Positions 53,266 through 64,000 of a stretch of DNA of 64,000 nt are shown piece by piece. The stretch comes from Hyaloperonospora brassicae. Lineage: Eukaryota; Oomycota; Peronosporomycetes; Peronosporales; Peronosporaceae. Every line of letters begins with the position of its first letter. The stretch's first letter is position 1. Location of the stretch: the NCBI GenBank assembly GCA_947650285.1, contig CANTFL010000174.1, positions 1 through 64,000 on the forward strand. Direction: 5' to 3'. The notes beneath the pieces are model-generated. The model searched no databases. It worked only from the letters and a program-made list of their open reading frames with translations, and was not told the DNA's origin. Both the position numbers and the translations under genes were made by a program.

Positions 53266-56200
53266 GACATTTAATCGCGTTGCAAAATAATTGTGTAATT
53301 TTTCGAACAGTGACGAGGATGATATCAGCAAGCCGATCGGTCACCTCTCCCCCACCAAGACAAGAAAGACGGAGTGATTATTTTAACCGAACGCGAGGGT
53401 GTGTGATGCCATTTACGCGTATGGTGGAGCGGTGATCGCTTGTTTGGGGAGTCAATCCTCACTCTCCACTATTTCCCGGACGACCGACGGGGGGAAGGTA
53501 CTCCAATTCCGTGCTGTAAACTCTGCCCAACTTTGTACCCGTTGGTAGAGCGAGTTGCACTCTTTCAGGTGAAATTGAGTCAAGGCCTGACTTAACTCTG
53601 TTTGGTATTGGGGATATCGCGGGGACACCTTCACCCATTTTCGGGTGTCATTAAGTCACAGTGATCCCTAAGAGATCGCTTTGTCCAAATTAGATACTTA
53701 ATTTGCAAGTCTTATGACCACTTGAGTCGTCTCGCGATCTTGCACCCTTTGCATGTACTTGTTTGATCCGTCCATCGTAGTTGGGGGTTTGTTTAAAAGT
53801 ACTTGATACATGTCCAAACAATCCGGGGATATCACTCAATCAAAGTAAGCAACTTTTTTTCATGTCGGGTGGCCAGTAATGGTTTTGGAGGAGAAGTCAA
53901 GAAGTGTCGATATAAGCAATTTGAACTCTGTTTTATGGTAATCAATCAAACCAAAAGATTAACGCGTCTCTAGGCATATTACGAACTTCCGGGGTCACAC
54001 ATCTCCTCTCCAGAAATTCGTTCCCTTATACCTATGTAGCTTACACCAAGTGCGCTCCCTATGAAACCTTGGCGTGGTCCACATCCGACTTGTATGCAGC
54101 TGACTCCAACATCTCGTGATCTCTGGGCGATCTCATGGGCCCTGATTGATCTCGTGGTCCCTCAGTAATCTCGTGAACTCTGTGTATTCTTATGATCTCT
54201 GGTTTAGATCGCGATCTTTGGTTGATCCCGCAATTTCTGCTTAGATTCGTCTTATATTACGTAACCATCCTAGAGTATCTAATATATCCTATCCTTGCCA
54301 CCAACGATCTCGCGATTTGGTATGATTGGTTGCAAGATCGTGATCTACCCGTCCCAGATCGTATTTTACAATTAAATGGCCATTTCGAACTCAAATGACG
54401 CTATCGATCTATAATCTCCCAAGCCCAGCTCAACAGTAGCATCTCGTAATCGCTTTGCCACATATGCCAGCAATTTATAGTCGGTGGAATAATGCACAAC
54501 GTTATTCAACGCAACTTAACAACATGGAGCAGTGAGCTCTAGGGTTTAGGAGTATCACAGAATTTATTGCGAAAAATATTACCGGGAGCACGATTCACAC
54601 GTTCGGTTTGACCATTGGTCTGCGACTAATCTGCGGTGTACATGTTTAAACGGTATCCAGCACCATCAAGACAAACTTTTATATATTCCTAGTGAAGTGA
54701 GTATCTTTGTTTGAAATGGTCGTCCCAGGAAAACCGTGCTAACGAACTAATAGATCTGTAAAGAGATTCGATGTGCCTTTACCATTAACGTTTATGGCAC
54801 AGCCGCCAAATGATCCGTATTGATATAAAGTTCAACATGGGCCACAATGTCGGTATTGATTTCCTAGTAATTCGGTATGCCAAAAAACATTCCATACTGA
54901 TTAATTATCAGCGTCCAGAGGTTATGGGTAACTCGGCGAGCAGCGCAGCCGAATGCGATAGGAATTAGACCCGCTTACACCGGTCGCACGTACGTAAATA
55001 CATGTGTAGCCATTTGTAAAGTGTAAGCCACACATAATGTTGGCTCACAGAGCGATAGGTCTTCTCTTAACCGAGATGATCGCTCAACGCATTATCATGA
55101 TTGGAATATACTAACAATATAAAATGAAAAGTTAGCTAAAATTAAACAGTATTACAATCTTGTAATATTGTCAGCTTTTAATACCTAATATTGTTATTGA
55201 GGAAACTTACGAATGTGCCTCATAGAGGATACAACCGTTTAATTATCCATTGTCTGGAACCACGATAAAAGAAGGATCTTCAAATCTGTGCAGTAGCACA
55301 ATGGACCAATGGAAAATCGGCTTAGTCTTGCGCGTAAGGGTACTGACACTTTTATGTCTGATCGTAAACATCCTTTCTCCCTAGAGCACGTATCAAAATC
55401 AATACAGTGATTATCACGGGAAAAGACCGTGCCAATCAAAACTGATATGGATGACAACAGAGTCGTTGTATGATCAATCCCATAGTCAGGCCTGCGCGAT
55501 AAATCGTCAGCCAAAACGTTTTGCATGCCCGGCTTCTATTTTACTATATTTGTTTGAACGGCAAAGAAGAAAAGCCAACGAGACATTCCCTGGTAGAGAT
55601 GAGACGACTGCGTGCCGGTGTTATGAAGCATGACCGGCATAGATTACAAAAGTTTTGGAGTCAAGCAAATGGTCTCTATTTGGACGAGAGTATACTCTAT
55701 TGCAACCAGCTCGTTGTCATGAACAGGAGAGTTCCTCCTTGCTAATTTCAGCTGGTTAGACTCATGCGCGACAACACGGTAATGCTTATCCGGGTCATCC
55801 AGCATAATGCACAGCCGATAGCAAAACCAGAATTGTCACAGACAACACTACAGGGCCGCACCGGATCCCAGAGCCAAGACCTGTACTTAAAGGTAATGCT
55901 CCTTAACAACTTTAAGGAATCGTTTTGTGCGATAATCCAACATCATTCCGAACCCGTTATAAATAGGTTGGATAATGGCCTAGACATGTCTGCGTCATCG
56001 CACTGTACGTGTGCAGGTAGTTAACGAGGCCGATCCACTTGCATTAGTCATTTTGGTTCTTAGTAACCGGCCAGTCAACAATGTATTTGACCTCAGCGGG
56101 GTCTGTAAGGAAGCCTTGCTTACCAACGGAGTATCTAAGAAAAGTTATTCGTACATGCGCCCAAATAATTATATAGATGCGTTTGCATACATCTTCTTTG

Positions 56201-59200
56201 TGCCCATGCACTCATGCACATGTCTCGTATGATCAATATGATTTTCCACGTCAAACCGACCGTAAAATGCACGACTATGGTCATAGAATATATTCATAGT
56301 ACGTCTGTGACCATCATCAAATAGGTCTTAAAAGTTGCGTCACGAGAGTATGAATCGAAGCTATGGCATTGGATGACCCTTGAGGAATTGTAAGCCACTC
56401 TTGGACAATACCGCTTCGAGTGTTGACTGCTGTTAGTGAGAAATCGCTGGCTAGCATGATCAATTAATAATAAAGATCGACTTGACGAGCGCACTGAATC
56501 TGGCACATCCAACTATGGCTTCCAAAGCACCTCTTTTCGATGAATTGGTTTCGGGGCCACTATGGTGGCTGTATGTAGCTGTTTATGAAATTGAATAATA
56601 CGCCACTAGCCATTTAGCGTATTAGCACAATTGGTCGGCGTATATTGCTAGGCTTAATCTTCTGTACCATACGTGCTCCTGCAGTTAACGATAGAAGGAT
56701 GCAGTGACGTCTCAATGTTTTCTAGGTAAGGGCTACTACCGTGTTTTTAATATTTAGTTCCAGGAACAAAATTGATGCCATGACGGACACCCCTTTGGGG
56801 AAATATGACGGACGGTAAGTCATGACACATCACGCCTTAAAAGTTACTAAGTCACAGGGTAAAGAGATTAACGGGATCATAGTATAATTTAAGTTTTTAT
56901 GATTTTCTCAATAAAATTAATCTTCTTATATTATTCGATCGCAGATCGACGAATAAAATTCAAGTGGCACTTTTGTGTCTTTTAGGACAGACATATCCAT
57001 GAGTGATAACTAGTTAAGCTCATTTCTTGGAAGGAGGAAAAAATGTCGGATAATTCGCCTGCGTTTAGAGATTGTCTAAACTAACGAAAAGACATCCTGT
57101 CTAAGTTAAATGAGCTTCTTGAGATGAAAAGTCTCAAGGCTTATGATGCCATCTATATGACCAGTCACTCTTTTTCAATGAACGAGTTTATATAGTTTAC
57201 AATTGATTTTGTCTATATGCAATGACATAGACGCATTGTGCTTTGCAGTTGATGCCTGGCGTCGCTGTCATTTTTTAGCGGACCTTACACCCATAGGGGT
57301 TGGAACGACGGTTTTGCTAGAAGATCGCTAATCCTAACGTGATATATACAAGAGCTCGTATCTCGACTGAAAGTAATATATGTTATTATAAAACTTTAAC
57401 GCTTGACTTAGTGGGTTCATACTTGCCACTATACGCACATCGCGTAAACTCGGCTCGAGATGTCTCGGCTATAGACCGATCATGAATATAGCGCTTGGTA
57501 TTTCACTATCACCGTGAGCATTGCTCAACGAAAACGGTAACACACCACCATCCATCGATGAGTCTAGATCGAAACTCTCGTCTTTTAGTCTTTGGTGCAA
57601 CTCTGACAAATTTATGTCCCTAAGATATCCAATCCAGGTAGTGGCTCGCTCCAAATGCGCTTTTCTTGCCTAGCAGAGGTGGGTTCATATTTTTCCAAAG
57701 ATTCGCTAGGTTCCGTTATCGTTGCACCAAAGATTTTGGACCTACTAACAATCCGTGGCTCGAGGTGTTACAGCCATGTCATCTCAAAACAAGCTTTCAT
57801 ATCGCGAATCGAAGCCAAGGACTAGGCATCGTTCTACGCTACTTAAGTCCAATATATGTACAGCTAAATTAATGACAATCTTCGACGATGTGACATGCGC
57901 TACTGTCGCCAGACAAGCGGTGGTAGGCTCAATAAACTTGGGCTCTCAGCGCTTGATCATACGGCTGACTCACCTTCAGGGACCGATGACGAGCATAATT
58001 GATTGAAGCTTCTGAATTGATAAAAAATCGAACAAGGATCAACAAACCCGTATATGTAGCTTCAACTTTAAACAATTTCGACTTACAATTGCGCTAGGTG
58101 ATTTGGAGCATATATCTCTAAAAAAGCCATGGTACCGTTTCTGAACTACTACATAGCTCAGTAGATCCCCCGAACGGCAACCTGTAACTATTTGAAGTTA
58201 AATTTTCCGGTGTTGTACCGAAATTCGACTCATTGGCAGGGATTAGGCTCGTGTGAGTCTGGCGAAGATTGCGCAATAGACATCCGAAAGTAAGTGCTTC
58301 GTGATTTCGCACATGTAGCAGCACCGAATGTCACGTCGTTGTAAAACGACCGAAAGCTTTGCTCATTTCACCATCACCTTCAGCATTGCAAAGGTCCATT
58401 ATTATAGGTCCGGAGATAGGTGAGACTCTCGTTGAGCTAAAGTCCGCTTAGGTAGAAATCGGGTTATACTCATTCCAACCAAGCTTATCAAACTTAAAGT
58501 TGTAGTCCGCATTTCGTGATATGTCGACAGCCACCTCCAAGGTAGTGGAGTGGAGACGAAAGACTTCAGTTCTGGCGGGGCATGGACGATGAAATTCCAT
58601 AACATCGTCCCATGGACTTCTCTTGGGAGAAGGTCGGTCTGCACAGCAGGAATGCGTGCCTGAAACGTTCGTACATGGTTCGACAACTAATTTTGACCTA
58701 ACGGTAGACAAGAAGCATGATCGCACGCGATATGACTAGTTAGACGGCACAAACTTGCGGATAAGCTGCAGGTTTAGCTTTCCTCTGCGGGGAAGGCGTT
58801 ATCGATCGACGCGCTCCAGGCCATTGCCCACCCCCTTGATTTATTTGTAATCTTGTTGATCGCCACCGCAACCTGCTGATACTCATTCAGTATCAAGCCC
58901 ATCCTATGGGCTACCCTACCTCGCGGAACCAGAGGACGATATTTTCAACATTTTTCAAGTAAAATTTAAGTATAACTTGACGGAACTGGGCTTAATCTCT
59001 TCGTCTGATAAAGACTCAAAGCCCGTGGACAAAGACGACGCCGTTTGGCCTTGGACCTGACCAGAAGGATTGTTTTGTATCGCACAAGGCCATCAAGACG
59101 TGCGTTCATTTCGTCCGAACCTTGTGCCGTGAAGATTTCTACAGACTCCGATTATACAGCCGCGATCAGCTCATCATGCAATACCGTTTAAGGCCCAGAA

Positions 59201-59279
59201 AATGAAGTGGATTATTTAATCCTTACAGAAGATCAATCTTTTAAGAATAAGGCTTGGATTAATTACACATACTATCAAT
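53266..59279 (-). pseudogene. D2 gag-pol relics
   Basis: Only short recognisable pieces remain on the minus strand: RNase H end NVLADDLSRRPDYG (55239-55526), RT relics about 56000-56600, protease-region relics about 57500-58000 and gag relics at 58402-58726. Much of 53400-55200 shows nothing recognisable. Confidence 0.6.
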
Positions 59280-59735
59280 TGTTGCGGAGCAGTACAGCTC
59301 CCACCTAAATGAAGGCTTTCTACTCAGTGACCAAAGCAGTTCTTTACAAGAACTCGACCGTGCGAGTCAACAAGCTTATCGCTGCAGGTCCTTGTTCAAG
59401 GGACCTAACGATGCAGAATCGACCGCACAATGTGCTCAGGAGCCTATGCCTTAACAAGGCTTGACTCTCCTTACAACCTGAGATTCCTTAGGAAGGCTCG
59501 TGTCTCTAATCGATCAAAACGGAAACTGGACCATATTTTGCTTTTATATAATGGGACACTTTAGACTAAACCTACCCAATCTAGACACTAATGCTCTGAT
59601 TCGTACCTTGTAAAAGATATTGTATTTGGCGGCTGACACACGTCGGCCCCCAACAACTGATAATGTATTCTATTATCACTTTCAATGCGATCTCATCCCC
59701 GGTGTGAGCCACACATGTTGTGTCGACAACCAACC
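59280..59735 (-). repeat. Right LTR of D2, inner end truncated
   Basis: Starts TGTTGCGGAGCAGTACAGC and follows the family D consensus up to about 59735. The last 20 or so bases are replaced by unrelated sequence, so the outer boundary and duplication are lost. Confidence 0.85.
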
Positions 59736-60901
59736 AACTTAAACCTTGTTTCACAACACTACTAAGCTTATGTATGTCCTTGAGGCAGCTGGATATGCAA
59801 GAGGGACACAAATGCTACCGCAGGTGACCTTATCTGCTGAAAAGTTCTAGCTCGGGGTGAAGACGCGTAGATGGGGAACGAGCAAGTTGATGCCGATTTA
59901 ACTTGCTTAAATCTATGAGCAATACATCGTTTTGGACAGGAAGCTCAAGTTTCTGTCTTATGGCTGGACTAGACAAGAAAGTTATAAAGCAAGCTGTGAC
60001 TTCAAGAATTGTGCGATCTGCTGATTGGTTACTGATGATTGATAATGTCGGCAGGATAATGACGGTTGTGCAGGTTTCCTGTAAAATGCGTTTCTTCTAC
60101 GTTCTACGAGCACATTGTCAATGCTCAAATGTGAAAGATATAATATGATTCTCAATTTGCTGTTCACTTCTTTTCACTCACTTCCTCGCGATCATTGCCA
60201 AGGTGTGATACCTGCACAAGCGCTAAAGCTGTTGAATCAAGGTATTTTATCACTCTATTGATTTCCGTACCCATCTGCCTACTATATCCACATATGCCCA
60301 TACAAACACGTCTGACTATCGCACCGAACCCGTTTTTACGATCTCGGTACCATCAAACGCGGCTGAATTTGTTATAACCGCGTCGGTTGTTGTATGTATT
60401 ACTGGCTTCGATGGTCCAGGGATTGAGGTGGCGTATCACGATGCCCACTAAAACCCCTCCGTTAACATCTCAGATACTTCGTCGATATCAAGAACAGAAC
60501 ATTCTGCGCTATCCAGACGTCAAAGATTGACATGTCCACCGATAGTTGGAGCTGCAACTGCAGCAATCTCAAGGAAAATGAGGAGCTTCATCGTGGATGC
60601 AAGGTTGTGTGCATGGCGTGGGGAGAATGGGAAGACTGTTAGGGGGTCGGCAAGATACAGAATGGCAAAGCAAATTGGTGCGCGAGTCGAACCGACCTCA
60701 AGTCGAAATGGTCGAACTACAGCTGCTTATAAATTGTCTAGGGTATGATGGACATCCATCCGCACTGAATAGACGTATGCTGCCGACGCCAAATGGCTCG
60801 TTGCACACGACAGAGACAGGCGAAACGGTGCGACAGTTGCTAACCCGAGATTTCTTCAGTGCATCTGCGACGACTCCGTTTTCGAATCTCAACGCCAACA
60901 T
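59736..60901. other. No gene recognised
   Basis: Short ORFs on both strands with no domains. The last five bases (60897-60901) are the target-site duplication of the next LTR. Confidence 0.45.
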
Positions 60902-61373
60902 CGTAACGGGGTGAGCCCGTTACATATAAATTGGTGCGAAAGTCCCGATTTTGAATATATTTATTAAATATTTTGACATTCAACTAATATTACTCGAGAA
61001 AAGCGATGTTGGCGGGATATTACCTCTAAGGGTAATATTCGTGGAGGGGTCCACTTCTTGGTTGATGTACCGTGTACATAAACCAATTCAACCACCAATC
61101 GCTGCTGGACGCGCGCAATGGGTGGTGGACAGAAGACCAACATAGGAAACAGTGGTTTAATATAGTAAATGTGGGACGAAAGATTATTTAGTAAGACAAG
61201 AACTATATTAAGAAAAGTTCTTCTTTTCCCTCAAGACAGATGTTTCGGGTTCTGTATTATCTTGCTCGCACTTCCTCACTCCACGTGTACGTGACGTCGG
61301 GCGTACGCACACTTGTATTGTTAACAATACAAGACCTTGCTCGGTTATCTAAGCAAGGGCGTGCCCCGTTACA
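60902..61373 (+). repeat. Solo LTR, family B, with TSD
   Basis: 472 bp ending GCCCCGTTACA, flanked by AACAT on both sides (60897-60901 and 61374-61378), a perfect 5-bp duplication. The first base is C where T is expected. It is a homologue of 14762-15231. Confidence 0.9.
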
Positions 61374-63648
61374 AACATGATGTATGATGCAACGACGCTC
61401 ACATTGTACTTTCCGTTAGCACGTAGCCGACTAGCCATCCTTGGTCGCTTTCATCACCTTTATCTTATGCTCCGATGCAGTGCACAGAAGTTTATAAGAC
61501 GGGTGTCCACTCGCCCGCTGGGGCACTTAGCCGACGAAACTTGCTCGCAAAGTGCCATGAACTAGCGATCAGCACGCGGAATGCACCCTGTGCAGGGGAC
61601 TTGTTGCTCTTCCTCGCTCTGACAGCATGTTGCTTGCTATCGGCGCATATTCTACAACAGTCTTCTACCGAGATAGGGTGGATCGTGACAAGGATATCTA
61701 CATCCCTTGATCATTTACAGTTGACGCCCGGTCATCAATATCGTATGCACTCAGCTGTTTGCGCGCAAATGTCCTTTTGTCCTGCCCGTAAGGATCGAAA
61801 AAGCGAAACCGCTGCGATTGATGACGTGGATTCACACAGCTACGAGGAAGAGAGAAACGAGGGAAAAGAAGTTTGCAGCTGCTAAACAGTGCGAGTTTCA
61901 GCACAATGAGCACCTTTACGATCGTGGATATCGAATAGATGCTCGGAGACAAGCGGATGAGCGCTTATGCAAGATATGCCTTTGTCAGCTCAAAGAAGGG
62001 GAGGTCGTTCAACCGCAGGGACACCGGGCGCGACGTCATTCCGCTTTATTTGATCAGCGGATAAACGATCGCCTTATGCAAAGCAAATTAAAAGTACAGA
62101 CAGTTAGCACTCGCATTCATCTTCGCTATAGCTGGCTCAGAGCACATCGGCAACGGCGATGCCCGCACATGATGCACGCTCTCGAATCAAGCTGCTCGCC
62201 TTCTTGCTATAGGTGCCTCCAAAGGCAAGTGACTTATAACGATCTGGCGCCAAATAAATCTCTGGCATCCACATGGTCACGGCGTGGTGCTTCTTCAAAT
62301 ACGGAGTCATACCTTCAATTGATTCCAAGAAAGCGTCATGGCTTTAGTAAGTCTTGCTCCATTTACCCACAACCGTCGACATAATATCATGCTTCCGCAA
62401 ATCCAAGTAATTTAGCAACGATAAACACAACGATTTATCAGACAACGGATAGGGAATCGATCAATCGTACACCTGCTGTCGTTATCCATGTTGCACACAA
62501 TCAGGAGGACTCACATCACTGAATACGTGTCGCAATGACATGTAGGTAACTGGGCAATAGCAGATGCCCAGCTGAGCAGCCATCTGCTCCACCCTGGCCG
62601 CCCGGTGCTTCGTATACAGTGTGAGCTGGCTGGTCTACATTGCCATGCATGACCGCTACTATGCATTCCGTCGATGTGTACGTCCATCACTAGGCATGCT
62701 TACAATTGTGCATGTACCGTTACCGGTTTCACGTCGACACACGTGAACCGGTTTTACTGCTACTAGCAGACCGAGTGTTTGCGCTCTTACATTAGTAGTA
62801 CCCACGACCTTAATAATGGTCACGGCTTTACTTCGCCGTCGGCCTCTAATTATCACGATGCCGTGAACATAATGGAGATCCTCTGCGCATTCCTCGCACA
62901 TCGTGCTACAGTTCGCTACATGATCTTGTCTTGCGAGCGTAGATAATCTTCATTCACGCTACACCTTCGCACCATGCGAGCGTTAATTTCTACCCTGTCA
63001 GCGCTGACAATTCTTTTCGAGCATAGGTTATTGGTCGTCAATGCCGATTCCTGCTGTGCAATTGCAATCGGTCAGGTTAAATTTGCTGGTTGAGTGCTTC
63101 TAATTTCTTCTTAGTCAAACAAACGAACGAGCTACAAATAAAATCGTATTTTGCACTCACGGACGTGCCGTTGAATTGTCTGCAATTGAATGGGGACAAG
63201 CTCATGTGGGTTCGAATTGTGGTAGAGCGGGTATCGCCTTCCACTACACTTCAAAAAGACCGATGCGTGAGCTAACCTTAAAAGCTGTTTGGATAGCCGA
63301 CTGACGGAAAGTGTGCGTCTTGCCTTGCTCCTTTTCACCTTGTATTATGGGATCACATGTGCCCCTTGTATACACCATTGGGCTGTGGGAGAATACCCAC
63401 CCACCGATATTGTTTCCACAGATTTTAATGGGAGTGCGACATACCAGGCTTATGTGTAAGGCAAAGCCTCTTTTTTAAAGTACGATGCTGCGGGGCAGTA
63501 CCCTAGCGCAAACGGCAATCGACACGTGTTTTCTACTCAAGAATAATTAAGGAATTGATAATTAGATACAAAAGATAGACATATTATCGTTTGGTAGGGA
63601 TGCTAGAAAATCTCTGAAAGTATGAATCAGGTTAAACTAACCACATCT
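61374..63648. other. No intact gene; one coding-like relic
   Basis: On the minus strand, 62137-62360 reads like part of a real protein (AVTMWMPEIYLAPDRY, preceded by a stop near 62345), but I do not recognise the family and its context is broken. The rest shows only short frames. Confidence 0.4.
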
Positions 63649-64000
63649 TATAACGGGGTGTAACCGTTACACTACTTGTTAGAAAGTTTTTTCTAACTAG
63701 TATACATTCAGGTATACCAATCGAGATATCCCTTTACATAGTAGGTATACACTGCAGCCAAGAGTAGCGGCTACAGTGTGTCGTAGTCCCTTTTTGCTGG
63801 CAAGTAGATACAGACCCATTATAAGCAGATAGGATGCGATTCCTATTTGAGTGGCTCTCGTGGCTCAGATAAAACTCGTACTTTGGATGTTTTGGGGTAA
63901 ACATTTAAATACAAAAATAGAGGAATCATAATTTCACCCCTATTTATACTATTTTAATTTTTGGAACCAAAACAAGGTGTATTAAACAACTTATACGGAA
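63649..64000 (+). repeat. Start of another LTR, cut by window end
   Basis: Begins TATAACGGGGTGTAACCGTTACA, comparable to the inverted ends of families A and B, and continues with short hairpins (TTAGAAA/TTTCTAA, then CACTG/CAGTG with AGCC/GGCT). The family cannot be settled without the other end. Confidence 0.5.

Larger units (their letters stand above)
51116..59735 (-). mobile_element. Family D Ty3/gypsy element (D2), decayed inside
   Basis: Two family D LTRs (51116-51579 and 59280-59735) enclose about 7.7 kb with only scattered relics of pol in minus orientation and of the plus-strand ORF. The cores of the two LTRs differ at only about three places over some 340 bp, by eye, yet no internal frame exceeds 150 aa. 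Confidence 0.85.

Noticed and set aside
1..64000. tRNA or rRNA genes
   Set aside because: None seen by eye on either strand; a tRNAscan or rRNA model search would be decisive.

Overview
The window looks like a retrotransposon-rich contig of an oomycete, probably Peronosporales (Phytophthora or a downy mildew). The evidence is an intact secreted protein with RxLR-EER leader motifs at 9337-10365 (-), several families of Ty3/gypsy chromodomain retrotransposons, short introns, and compact cellular genes whose protein families are eukaryotic. The species cannot be fixed from sequence alone.

Layout. 1-7610 is a decayed Ty3/gypsy element (E1, coding strand -) cut by the window start. 7810-8201 is a solo LTR of family A with a perfect 5-bp target-site duplication. 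8.2-14.2 kb holds the RxLR effector and sequence I cannot assign. 14.76-15.23 kb is a family B solo LTR, followed by a pogo/Tigger-like transposase pseudogene. 16386-24363 is a nearly complete family A retrotransposon (A1), and 24.4-25.4 kb is a Tc1 (DD34E) transposase pseudogene. 25.8-41.6 kb is the cellular gene island: a Misato/DML1 homologue (+), a NELF-B/COBRA1 homologue carrying an embedded bromodomain (-), a NatA catalytic subunit NAA10 (+, divergent from NELF-B), a C2-domain protein (-) and a CENATAC/CCDC84 homologue (+). From 42.5 kb to the end there are again retrotransposons: a family D LTR fragment, a second family A copy (A2, 43122-51115), a family D element with near-identical LTR cores but decayed coding sequence (51116-59735), a family B solo LTR with a perfect target-site duplication (60902-61373), and the start of another LTR at the right edge.

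The gene island is housekeeping: transcriptional pausing, N-terminal acetylation, minor splicing and a Misato-type tubulin-like protein. Nothing suggests an operon-like pathway. NELF-B and NAA10 share a 393-bp divergent promoter region.

The strongest unusual signals are these. (1) The retrotransposons, above all family A, are packed with short perfect hairpins, including inside their coding sequence. One hairpin shows matched changes on both arms between copies, and one shows an inverted loop between the two LTRs of a single element. (2) The same elements carry a long ORF on the strand opposite gag-pol that overlaps the integrase chromodomain. (3) A bromodomain sits inside NELF-B. (4) Both family A elements lack target-site duplications and have discordant flanks, which points to recombination between elements. 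Introns and starts given for the cellular genes were deduced by eye from splice signals, reading frame and family resemblance.
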